From: CAZGTQ01 sp964528575
Lineage (GTDB): Bacteria; Planctomycetota; UBA1135; GCA-002686595
DNA: 18,444 nucleotides
NCBI GenBank assembly: GCA_964528575.1
Contig: CAZGTQ010000256.1
Span: 1-18,444, forward strand
Direction of reading: 5' to 3'
The translations under genes were made by a program, and so were the position numbers. Position 1 is the first letter of the stretch, and each line of letters begins with the position of its first letter. This document shows positions 1 through 7,419 of this stretch, piece by piece. Under the pieces are notes generated by a model. That model saw only the letters and a list, made by a program, of their open reading frames with translations, was not told the DNA's origin and did no database searches.

Positions 1-962
1 GCCATCGGGCCCCAGTCCATCTGGACCGGCTCGCCGCCGACGGTGATCGCGCCGAGGATCGCGGGGTCGACGATCGTGCCCTGCTGCGAGTTCGCGACGA
101 TGCCGTCGATCATCGCCCAGCCGGTCTCGAAGTCGTCGTCGTTGTCGCAGTCGATGTCGAGCTCTTGCGGGTCGTCGGGCGTGTTGTTCTTCAGGAAGTC
201 CTCCCGGAAGATCAGGCTGACGTCCTGCAGACGCTCCTCGAACCAGCAGCGGAAGGTCTTCGTCGCCGAGAGCGGGAACTCGTTGTCGTTGAACGCGTCG
301 AACTTGACGGTAGCGACGTGGTTCAGGTTGCCGCTCATGTTGATGAGCACGAGCGACGTGCCGGCGACCGCGACGAAGCTCGGGATGTACAGGCGCTCGG
401 GCAGCGCCTCGTACTCGGCGTCGTCGAAGTCGAGCCGGCCGTTCCCGTCGAGGTCGGTCGCCTGACGATCGGCCACCGGGGACGTGTAGGGGAGCGCATT
501 CACGCCAAACACGCCGCCCAGCGACGTGACGACGAGCTCGCTGCCGAGTAGGTAGTCGAACGACCACGCGGTCTTGAACTTCGTCGGGTCCTGCGCCGTG
601 ACGACGACGTAGCCCTCCTGGCCGCCGGATGCGTTGTGGCAGCTCGTCAGGACCGACAGCGTGTCGGCGGGCGTCAAGGCCTCGACGCGGTCGACGATGA
701 AGCAGTCGAGCGGAAGCTGCGTGTCGAGCGGGTTCACCACCGTGTTCACGTACTCGAACATCACGTTGGTCGCGCCGGTCGTCGGCTGGACGTTGCTGTT
801 CGTCACGCTGAGGACGGTGAAGAACGCGCCCGGGGCGGCGAGGTTGGAGCGGTGGATCGGGTAGACGAGCACACTGCCGGGCGCGCGGCCGTCGGCCAGT
901 GCGGCCGGCGCCGTCGCCGCGACGGCGAGCAACGCGAGGGAGAGACGGGAGATCCGTTGCAT
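1..962 (-). CDS. Secreted protein with calcium-loop-like acidic motifs (C-terminus cut by window edge)
   Basis: Reading from ATG at 962 gives at least 320 codons without a stop, running off the window at base 1, so the C-terminus is missing. Residues 1-23 form a classic Sec signal peptide: MQR, a hydrophobic LSLALLAVAATAPAA stretch, and an AxA-like site near ALA-D. The mature part is beta-rich and acidic. Residues 170-181 (DLDGNGRLDFDD) match an EF-hand/dockerin-type calcium loop, and residues 269-279 (DIDCDNDDDFE) are a second dense acidic patch. Four cysteines lie in the exported part (C87, C108, C239, C271), so disulfides are possible. The ATG is chosen because the signal peptide follows it at once; no Shine-Dalgarno sequence precedes it. 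It is divergent from the sigma-factor cluster. I do not recognise the family. Export and calcium binding are inferences from motifs, and the role is unknown. Confidence 0.8.
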   Translation of the reverse strand, partial: MQRISRLSLALLAVAATAPAALADGRAPGSVLVYPIHRSNLAAPGAFFTVLSVTNSNVQPTTGATNVMFEYVNTVVNPLDTQLPLDCFIVDRVEALTPADTLSVLTSCHNASGGQEGYVVVTAQDPTKFKTAWSFDYLLGSELVVTSLGGVFGVNALPYTSPVADRQATDLDGNGRLDFDDAEYEALPERLYIPSFVAVAGTSLVLINMSGNLNHVATVKFDAFNDNEFPLSATKTFRCWFEERLQDVSLIFREDFLKNNTPDDPQELDIDCDNDDDFETGWAMIDGIVANSQQGTIVDPAILGAITVGGEPVQMDWGPM

Positions 963-1091
963 GGGGAGGAGGTCCGTTGGTCAGGGTGCGAGCCGGGGCC
1001 CGGCGGAGCCGGGAAATGCTGCGGCCACGTCTCCGTCCACCCCGCTGCGGGCACGGCCGCGGGCGGACGGGTGCCGCATCTGGATTGAGGA

Positions 1092-1115
1092 TGTCGCATT
1101 TATGGGCCTGCGACA
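1092..1115. repeat. Inverted repeat TGTCGCA-N10-TGCGACA, candidate operator
   Basis: Seven-base arms at 1092-1098 and 1109-1115 are perfect inverted repeats around a ten-base AT-containing spacer. The spacing between arm centres (17 bases) suits a dimeric regulator binding successive major grooves. On the minus strand the spacer reads CATAAA, a possible weak -10 for the secreted-protein gene, so a bound protein could block it. A cruciform or RNA hairpin is the alternative. No cognate regulator is identified. Confidence 0.4.
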
Positions 1116-1228
1116 AACGCAGCGTGGTCGAAATTGGACGGAAATTCGCGCCTAGTGGGCTTCGCGGGCCGATTCGGCCGCCCTCGGAAAGACCTTCCGC
1201 CCGCCTGGTGCGCGCTCGGATTAGAGGA

Positions 1229-1246
1229 CGTTGCAATTGAGCAACG
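1229..1246. repeat. Short hairpin CGTTGC-AATTGA-GCAACG
   Basis: A perfect 6-bp stem with a 6-base AT-rich loop lies about 75 bases upstream of the sigma-factor ATG. It could be a 5' UTR stem-loop or a small operator. There is no U-tract, so it is not a convincing terminator. Its function is unknown. Confidence 0.35.
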
Positions 1247-1321
1247 CGGCACCTGGTCGCTTTCTTCCGGAATCCGCGAAGGTTGTCCCCGCGCCGCGGC
1301 ACCAACGCGCGGCCGACCCCC

Positions 1322-1924
1322 ATGGTGACCCGCTCCGACCCCGCCGACTTCGAGCTGCGCCGCGCGATCCTCGCAGGGGACCGCGCGGCGGCGGAGCGCT
1401 TCTTCCGCGAGCACTTCGACGGCCTCTACGAGTTCGTCCACTACCGCGTCGGCGGCGACCGCAGCACCGCCGAGGACGTCGTCCAGGACACGTTCCTCGT
1501 CGCCCTCGAGCGCCTGGACGACTTCGACGGCCGCTCCAGCCTGCACACGTGGCTGTGCGGCATCGCCAAGAACCGCGTCCGCGCCCTGCGCCGCAAGCGC
1601 AGGCCGGTCCCGCTCGCCGACGTGCTCGCCGGCGCCGACGCCGACATCGACGCGATCCTCGCCGAGGTCGAGAGCGAGCCGATGCCCGAGTGGGTGCTCG
1701 AGCGCGACGAGACGCGCGAACTCGTCGGGGCCACGCTCTCGTCGCTGCCCGACGAGTACAAGCGCGCGCTCGTCGCGAAGTACGTCGAGGGCCGCACCGT
1801 CGCCGAGATCGCCGGCGGCGCCGGCCGCGGCGAGAAGGCGACCGAGTCGATGCTCCACCGCGCGCGGGTCGCGTTCGCGCGCGTCTTCGCGCTGCTCGCG
1901 CGCCGCCGCGGAGGGCTCGAATGA
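1322..1924 (+). CDS. ECF-type RNA polymerase sigma factor
   Basis: This 200-residue protein has the two-domain layout of ECF sigma factors, which direct RNA polymerase to a small regulon in response to an envelope or environmental signal. Region 2 spans about residues 23-93 and includes the family-typical DRSTAEDVVQDTFLVALERL and a GRSSLHTWLCGIAKNRVRAL-like core-binding/-10 segment. An acidic linker (about 100-130) leads to region 4 (about 133-190), which has the SLPDEYKRALVAKYVEG helix and a helix-turn-helix ending in ESMLHRAR. The ATG at 1322 is preferred over an in-frame TTG at 1283 because the extra 13 residues are not domain-like. No clear Shine-Dalgarno sequence is present. The stop overlaps the next gene by 4 bases (ATGA), so the two are translationally coupled. 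That neighbour is its likely anti-sigma partner. The family call is firm; the target promoters are unknown. Confidence 0.93.
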   Translation: MVTRSDPADFELRRAILAGDRAAAERFFREHFDGLYEFVHYRVGGDRSTAEDVVQDTFLVALERLDDFDGRSSLHTWLCGIAKNRVRALRRKRRPVPLADVLAGADADIDAILAEVESEPMPEWVLERDETRELVGATLSSLPDEYKRALVAKYVEGRTVAEIAGGAGRGEKATESMLHRARVAFARVFALLARRRGGLE

Positions 1925-4488
1925 GCGCGCTCGAGCGCAACGTCGAGCTCCTGCTCGCGCGCGCCTACGCGCCGGTCGTCGCGCGGCCCGAGCTCCGCGC
2001 GCGGCTCGAGCACGACTTCGTCCTGCGCGCCACGCGCCTCGCCGAGGACCGCGAGCGGGCGGACCAGCGCCGCGCTGTGCGCCGCCGCTCGCTCGCCGTG
2101 GCCGCGCGCGTCGCTGCCGGGCTCGTCGTGCTCGCCGGCGCGATCGCGGTCCTCGCGCCGCGCCTCGCGCGCGACGGCGCGGCCCTCTCGCTCGACGCGA
2201 TCCTCGAGACGGGCGCCGCCGCGTACACCGTCGGCGACGGCTGGGCGCCGGCCGGCGACGAGGTCGCGTTCGCGCCCGGCGTCGAGCTCGTCACGCCGGC
2301 GGGGCGTGCGTGCACGCTGCGCATCGCCGACGCGGGAGCGGTGCGCGTGCTCGCGAGCTCGCGCGTGCGCGGCGCCGGCGAAGCGTGGAGCGCGTCGATC
2401 GAGCTCGTCTCCGGCGCGTTGGTCGCCGAGCGCGAGCGCAGCGGCGACGCGCCGTGGCGCGTCGCGACGCCCGGCGGCACGGTCGCGCTCGCGCACGGCG
2501 TCCTGCAGGCGCGCGCGACGAGCGTCGACGGCCGCCCCGGCGCGCGCGTGGTGCTCGACCGCGGCCGCGCGACGCTGCCGGACGGGGCGGAGCTCGTCCC
2601 CGGCGCCGAGACGCTGCTGGAGCGCGGCGCGGCGGTCGCCGCGACCGACGCGACCGAGCCGGACGCGCGGCGCACGCCGATCGGCGGCGCGGGCGCGTCG
2701 AGCGAGACGACGCCGGCCGAGCCCGCCGCCGCGGACGCGGAGCCGGAGCCGGCTGCCGCGCTCGCCGGCCGCGTCCGCGCCGGCGACTCTGCGATCGAGT
2801 CGTTCGAGATCGTGCTGCTCGAGCACCGCGGCGTGGGGGACTACGCCGACCCGCGCGTGCACGCGTTCGAGGACGGCGAAGGCCGTTTCGCGATCGACGC
2901 GGTCGCGCCGGGCGTCTACAGCATCTTCGCGCAGGCCGACGGCTTCGCCGTGCGCCGGCTCGAGCGCCGCACGATCGCGGCGGGCGCGACCGTGGAGCTC
3001 GACGTCGAGCTCGAACGCGGCGCGGCCGTCGGCGGCTTCGTGCGCGACGCGGACACGGGCGCTGCGATCGCCGGCGCGCTCGTCGTCAGCGAGCGCGACG
3101 CGCCCGTCAGCGTCCTGCCGATGGGGGACCTGCCGTTCCCCGGCGCCGATCCGATGGCCGGCGTGCGCGCGCACGCGCGGACCGGGCCGGACGGTTGGTT
3201 CGAGATCGACGCGCTGTCGAGCGGCCGCCAGGTGCTGCGGGCGACCGCGTCCGGGTACGGCGCCGCGTGGATGGAGCCGTTCGAGCTGGGCGCGAGCGCG
3301 CGGCCGGGCGAGCTCGTGATCGAGCTGCGCCCCGGCGGATCGGTCGCGGGCGCCGTGACGCGCGCCGACGGCTCCGCGTTCTCCGGCGCGCTCGTCATCG
3401 CGAGCGTCGTCGACTTCGAGGGCCGCGGCTACTGCGCGAACTACGCGATGGCGCGGAGCGACGAGCGCGGCCGCTACCGCCTCGACGACCTCGTGCCGGG
3501 CTTCTACGCGCTCGTATTGATCGATCCGAGCGACCCGGGCGCCGCGGAGCGCATCGTGCAGTTGCGCGTCGCGCGCGGCGAGACGATGGCGGTCGACTTC
3601 GACCTCGCGGCCGGCGCGAGCGACGGAGCGTCGGGCCCGGCCGCCGCAGAAGCGCCGAACGGCGGGATCGCGGGCCGCGTCGTCGGGCCCGACGGCGCGC
3701 CGCGCGCGGGCCTGAGCGTGACCGCGGTGCTCGCGTCGGACGCGGTCGCGATGGTCGATTCCCGCTGGCACGTCGCGCTCAGCGACGCGGACGGCGCGTA
3801 CGAGCTCGCGCACCTCGAGCCGGGCACGTACGGTCTCTACGTCGGCCGCGGCATGGAGTTCTTCCACTCCGAGCCGGAGCTCGCCCGCGTCGAAGCCGGC
3901 GCGCGCGTGCCGCGCGACGTGCGCCTGGGCGGCGCGCGCCTCGCCGGGCGGGTGAAGGCGGCCTTCGGCGGCGAGCCCGTCGCCGCGGCCGTGCTCGTCC
4001 TCGCGCTCGACCGTCCCGACGAAACGAGCGTCGTCGCCAAGCTGCTCACCGACCCCGAGGGCCGCTGGGCCGTGCCGCACGCGCTCCCGGGGCGCTACCG
4101 CGTCGAGGTGCTGCCGCTCGGCGAGGGGCTCGGCAACGCGTCGTCACCGATCGTCGAGCTCGGCGCCGCGACGCGCCGCGACGACGTCGACGTGCGCCTC
4201 GAGCCGGGCGGCTCGCTCGACGTCGTCGTGGCGGACGCCGGCGGCGCGCCGGTCGCGGGCGCCGTCGTGTCGCTCGTGCACGTCGAGACGGCGCACCCGC
4301 TGTTCTTCGCCGACCCGTTCACGAACGCGAACGGCGTGCTCGCGGTGCCCGCGCTGCGCACCGGCGCGTGGAGCGTGACCATCGTCTTGCCCGACGCGCC
4401 GGACGGCGTCGCCCTCGAGCGCGTCGTCGACGTGCGCGCGGGCGAGCGCGCGACCGCGCGTTTCGAGCTCGTTCCCGCAGGAGATTGA
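1921..4488 (+). CDS. Single-pass membrane FecR-like anti-sigma candidate with six carboxypeptidase-regulatory-like repeats
   Basis: This 855-residue protein starts at the ATG of an ATGA overlap with the sigma gene, with GGAGG at 1910-1914 as ribosome site. Residues 1-55 are a charged, probably cytoplasmic segment, and residues 57-80 are one transmembrane helix. Residues about 95-240 resemble a FecR domain: a GVELVTPAGRACTLRIADAG stretch, then an LVSGALVAE and a WRVATPGGTVA motif. After a Pro/Ala/Glu linker (about 245-280) come six beta-sandwich repeats of the carboxypeptidase regulatory-like type. Each starts with a [LIV]xGxV-like strand: LAGRV, VGGFV, VAGAV, IAGRV, LAGRV and LDVVV. Most carry a later 'G.Y'-type turn such as PGVYSIFAQADG. 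FecR proteins are known to transmit outer signals to ECF sigma factors through one membrane helix. That, plus the adjacency, makes this a likely sensor/anti-sigma. The short cytoplasmic part has no recognised anti-sigma domain, so direct sigma binding is inference. Confidence 0.82.
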   Translation: MSALERNVELLLARAYAPVVARPELRARLEHDFVLRATRLAEDRERADQRRAVRRRSLAVAARVAAGLVVLAGAIAVLAPRLARDGAALSLDAILETGAAAYTVGDGWAPAGDEVAFAPGVELVTPAGRACTLRIADAGAVRVLASSRVRGAGEAWSASIELVSGALVAERERSGDAPWRVATPGGTVALAHGVLQARATSVDGRPGARVVLDRGRATLPDGAELVPGAETLLERGAAVAATDATEPDARRTPIGGAGASSETTPAEPAAADAEPEPAAALAGRVRAGDSAIESFEIVLLEHRGVGDYADPRVHAFEDGEGRFAIDAVAPGVYSIFAQADGFAVRRLERRTIAAGATVELDVELERGAAVGGFVRDADTGAAIAGALVVSERDAPVSVLPMGDLPFPGADPMAGVRAHARTGPDGWFEIDALSSGRQVLRATASGYGAAWMEPFELGASARPGELVIELRPGGSVAGAVTRADGSAFSGALVIASVVDFEGRGYCANYAMARSDERGRYRLDDLVPGFYALVLIDPSDPGAAERIVQLRVARGETMAVDFDLAAGASDGASGPAAAEAPNGGIAGRVVGPDGAPRAGLSVTAVLASDAVAMVDSRWHVALSDADGAYELAHLEPGTYGLYVGRGMEFFHSEPELARVEAGARVPRDVRLGGARLAGRVKAAFGGEPVAAAVLVLALDRPDETSVVAKLLTDPEGRWAVPHALPGRYRVEVLPLGEGLGNASSPIVELGAATRRDDVDVRLEPGGSLDVVVADAGGAPVAGAVVSLVHVETAHPLFFADPFTNANGVLAVPALRTGAWSVTIVLPDAPDGVALERVVDVRAGERATARFELVPAGD

Positions 4489-4511
4489 CCCCCTACCCAC
4501 CGAGAGTTGCC

Positions 4512-5453
4512 ATGAAAACGCTGCCCCTCGTTCTCACGTCCGCCGTCGTCGCCCTCGTCGTGTCCGCGATCTTCGTCCGCGTTCTCGCGCCGCGTCCCGA
4601 CGCGGCCGCGGGCGAAGGATCCGCCGCCTCGAGCGCCGCATTCGCCACCCTCGAGTCCGAGCTCGCTTCCGTGCGGGCGTCGCAGAGCGAGACGCGCGAC
4701 AAGCTCGCTTCGATCGAACGCTCGCTCGAGATGCTCTCGAGCCGCGGCATGCGCGAGCCGGTCGGCGACCCCGAGTCGCTCGTCGCGAAGTGGCTCGACG
4801 AGAACCGCGAGGCCGTCGGAGAGCTCGTCGCCGCGGCCGTCGAGCGCGCGCCCGAGCGGAGCGCGGCGGCGACCGAGCCGACCGCGGCGCAGCGCGACAT
4901 GCCCGGCACGCTCGCGCGCTTGACCGATCCGTCGACCGACTGGGACACGAAGCAGGCGATCTGGGACGAGCTGCGCGAGGAGGGCCGGCTCGAGGAGGCG
5001 ATCGCGGAGATCGAGCGGCGGGCCGAGGAGCACGCGGACGACCCCGACGCGCAGGTCGACCTCGGCGGCGCGTACCTGCAGAAGGTGTTCGATGCGGGCG
5101 CGGGCCCGGCAGCGGGCCTGTGGGCGATGAAGGCGGACAAGGCGTTCGACCGCGCGCTCGCGCTCGACGACCACCACTGGGACGCGCGCTTCTCGAAAGC
5201 GACGAGCCTCTCGTTCTGGCCGCCGGCGCTCGGCAAGCAGAGCGAGGCGATCCACCAGTTCGAGACGCTGGTCGCGCAGCAGGAGCTCGAGACGCCGCAC
5301 GAGGGCTTCGAGCAGAGCTACCTGATGCTCGGCAACCTCTACCAGCAGAACGGGAACCCCGACAAGGCGCTCGCGACGTGGGAGAAGGGCCTTCAGTTGT
5401 TCCCGAACGCGCAGGAGATCGCCGCGCAGGTCGATCTCGCGAAGAAGCAGTAA
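4512..5453 (+). CDS. Membrane-anchored coiled-coil TPR protein
   Basis: This 313-residue protein starts at ATG 4512, 23 bases after the FecR-like gene, with a weak GAGAG ribosome site. Residues 7-25 are a hydrophobic anchor or uncleaved signal. Residues about 43-78 have the heptad-like pattern of a short coiled coil (ATLESELASVRASQSETRDK). A low-complexity Ala/Glu linker follows. From about residue 147 to the end lie tetratricopeptide-type helical pairs. Clear units are around 151-185 (ELREEGRLEEAIAEIERRAE), 205-230 (KAFDRALALDDHHWDARFSK) and 268-300 (LMLGNLYQQNGNPDKALATW). TPR arrays bind peptides or proteins and act as scaffolds. Its place in the sigma/anti-sigma cluster suggests a periplasmic partner of that module, but this is inference. 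The gene ends only 6 bases before the stop of the convergent gene at 5460. Confidence 0.85.
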   Translation: MKTLPLVLTSAVVALVVSAIFVRVLAPRPDAAAGEGSAASSAAFATLESELASVRASQSETRDKLASIERSLEMLSSRGMREPVGDPESLVAKWLDENREAVGELVAAAVERAPERSAAATEPTAAQRDMPGTLARLTDPSTDWDTKQAIWDELREEGRLEEAIAEIERRAEEHADDPDAQVDLGGAYLQKVFDAGAGPAAGLWAMKADKAFDRALALDDHHWDARFSKATSLSFWPPALGKQSEAIHQFETLVAQQELETPHEGFEQSYLMLGNLYQQNGNPDKALATWEKGLQLFPNAQEIAAQVDLAKKQ

Positions 5454-5459
5454 CGCTCG

Positions 5460-7313
5460 CTACGCCATCGACAACGGCACCGGAAGCCCCGCGAACGTAT
5501 CGGGGATCTGCACGCGGTCGTGCTCGCCGCCGCGGTCCTTGAACAGGTGGAGGATGCGCGCCCGGGCGATGTCCTCGTACTCCGGCTCGGGATAGGTGCT
5601 CGAGCGGAAGGGGCGACCGGGGCCGAGGTCGTGGATCACCGCGCGCACGCCGGGGATGCCGACGAAGTGCATCTCCTCGATGCGACGCTTGCCGCCGTGG
5701 ATGTCGTGCGTCTCGAACACGACGCGCAGCGCGCGACGGAAACGGCGGAAGCCGAGGCCGTCCTCGACGAAGATCAGGTCGACGTGGAGGTCGCGCATCA
5801 CGTCGCGGTAGTAGCGGCGCGCGCGCGTGGAGAGCAGACGGTGGTAGGGCGGCCCGACGATCTGCTCCAGCGCCGCGCGCTGCTCCCACTCGGCGTCGTC
5901 GCCGTCGGCGTCGCGCGTCAGCCCGGGGACGAACCAGTGCTGCAGGCCGAGCCAGAAACCGTTGCCGGAGTCGAAGCGTCGGCGCGCGGCGATCTTGAAC
6001 AGCTTCTCGAGCCCGCGGACGATCTGCCGGCGCTGCAGCAGCACGTCGCGGCGTGCGAGGCGGCGCAGCACGTCCGGCCGGTCGAGGTCGTCGGGCTTCA
6101 GCGCGAGCGGCCAGCGCTCGGAGAGCGCGAACGGGTCCGGCTGCGCCGGATCCGGCTGCACCGCGATCTGGACGTGCGACGGGCGCGGCGCGGCCGGCGC
6201 GAACTCCGCGCGCCAGTTCGCGCGCACGAGCGAGATCTCGACGCGGCTGCGCACCGCCGATGCGAACACCCCGCCGTCGTCGGGCATGTGCACGTAGAGC
6301 TCCGGCGGCTCGGCCTCGCCGCCGAGCGAGCGCGAGCGGCGGACGAAGCGCACGACGTGCACCGAGCCCATCGCGGCGCCGCCGAACGCGCACCACAGGA
6401 ACACGAGGCCCGCGAACGAGGTCATCGGCATCGACGGCGAAGTGGCGGGCACGAGCCCGACTCCGAGCCTCTCGCCGCGCGCGACGAGCCCGATGCACGC
6501 GACGGTGAGGCCCAGCAACACGGTCGACAGCGCCAGCGCCTGGTGCATGCCCAGGCTGCGCGGCTCCTGCTCGCCGTCCTTCTCGTGCCACAAGAGGAGC
6601 AGTCGCGCGTTCCCCGGCAGGTGCAGCGCAGCGAGATCGAGCGCGAGGAGCGCGCCGATGCCGGCGAGCGGGATCCAGCCGGGTAGGGCTCCGATCGCGA
6701 GCACGAGCACGACGACGTACGCGCCGATGCTCCACCACTCGACGCGGCGCGCGCGCAGCCCGTTGTCGGTGAACGCGCCGAGCCACGCCTCGTGCAGTGC
6801 GCCGATCGGATACGCGGCCAGCTTGAACCCGCCGCCGATCAGCGCGAACCACAGGACGGCGAGGGCGGCGAGGTACACGGTGTACGACAGCGGCGTGATC
6901 GCCGCGCGCGCTCCGCTCGGGAACCAGCCGGCGCACGCGAGCAGCGCGACGACGAGCGCCGCGAGCACGAGCGTCGCTCGGACGAAAGCGCGCGGCACGC
7001 GGATCGGCAGCGGCGGCTCGCCGCGCAGGTCGAAGCCGAACTCGGGGATCGCGTCCCACAGGCGCGCGCCGACGGTGCGCGCGGCCGCGACCAGCCGTTC
7101 GACCGGCGGCAGCGGCCTGTGGACGTGCCACAGCCAGGTCGCCGCCGCGTACCCGACGAGGAGCGAGACGCCGACGACGTCGCCGAAGTCGGATTCGAAC
7201 TGCCGGCCGATGTACTCCAGCGCGAAGACACCCGAGCCCCAGAAGGCCAGGCACGCCGAGCCGCTCCGAAGAGCGCGGTGCGTGCGCAGGGATTGGAGCC
7301 CGAGGACCTTCAT
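5460..7313 (-). CDS. Polytopic membrane protein of unknown function with large soluble C-terminal domain
   Basis: This 617-residue protein starts at ATG 7313 and has no Shine-Dalgarno sequence. The N-terminal half holds about seven hydrophobic helices, near residues 19-33, 47-63, 112-130, 145-165, 196-230 (perhaps two), 258-278 and 298-320. A soluble loop of about 45 residues sits between the second and third. The C-terminal half (about 330-617) is soluble and rich in Arg and aromatic residues. It includes blocks such as LEKLFKIAARRRFDSGNGFW (436-455), a VDLIFVEDGLGFRRFRRALR segment (511-530) and VRAVIHDLGPGRPFRSSTYP (556-575). I recognise no enzyme motif, and nucleotide-binding loops are absent. 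The protein ends tail to tail with the TPR gene and is divergent from the arylsulfotransferase-like gene, so context gives no clear partner. It could be a signalling or envelope-assembly protein, but I assign no function. Confidence 0.85.
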   Translation of the reverse strand: MKVLGLQSLRTHRALRSGSACLAFWGSGVFALEYIGRQFESDFGDVVGVSLLVGYAAATWLWHVHRPLPPVERLVAAARTVGARLWDAIPEFGFDLRGEPPLPIRVPRAFVRATLVLAALVVALLACAGWFPSGARAAITPLSYTVYLAALAVLWFALIGGGFKLAAYPIGALHEAWLGAFTDNGLRARRVEWWSIGAYVVVLVLAIGALPGWIPLAGIGALLALDLAALHLPGNARLLLLWHEKDGEQEPRSLGMHQALALSTVLLGLTVACIGLVARGERLGVGLVPATSPSMPMTSFAGLVFLWCAFGGAAMGSVHVVRFVRRSRSLGGEAEPPELYVHMPDDGGVFASAVRSRVEISLVRANWRAEFAPAAPRPSHVQIAVQPDPAQPDPFALSERWPLALKPDDLDRPDVLRRLARRDVLLQRRQIVRGLEKLFKIAARRRFDSGNGFWLGLQHWFVPGLTRDADGDDAEWEQRAALEQIVGPPYHRLLSTRARRYYRDVMRDLHVDLIFVEDGLGFRRFRRALRVVFETHDIHGGKRRIEEMHFVGIPGVRAVIHDLGPGRPFRSSTYPEPEYEDIARARILHLFKDRGGEHDRVQIPDTFAGLPVPLSMA

Positions 7314-7419
7314 CGCGAGCGGCGGCGCGCGTAGCGGCCCCCGATCGCCCTAGACGATAACCGCGCGGGCTGCCGCGGGCGAACCGCCGTTCTCGCGCGC
7401 CCCGCCTTATCCTCGGCCC
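7314..7419. promoter_or_regulatory. Divergent intergenic spacer
   Basis: These 106 bases separate the orphan membrane protein gene from the arylsulfotransferase-like gene and must serve both. The most AT-containing spots are TAGACGATAACC (about 7352-7363) and CCTTATCC near 7404-7411, just before the rightward start. Neither has a convincing -35 partner. No Shine-Dalgarno sequence is evident for either gene. Confidence 0.4.

Larger units (their letters stand above)
963..1321. promoter_or_regulatory. Divergent intergenic region between secreted protein and sigma-factor cluster
   Basis: This 359-base gap separates two divergent genes and must hold the promoters of both. Its centre (about 1086-1145 and 1220-1245) is clearly more AT-rich than the surrounding coding DNA. 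It contains two inverted repeats, listed separately. I could not find a convincing -35/-10 pair for either direction. TTGGAC at 1134-1139 could be a -35 for the rightward genes but has no good partner. Short frames across the gap look like shadows. An in-frame TTG at 1283 could extend the sigma factor leftward by 13 residues, but this is unlikely. Confidence 0.6.

Noticed and set aside
1231..4488. One 1085-codon plus-strand frame covering the sigma gene and the FecR-like gene
   Set aside because: Before 1921 its translation is Arg/Pro-rich and lies in another frame of the sigma gene. The real gene starts at ATG 1921 with a Shine-Dalgarno site.
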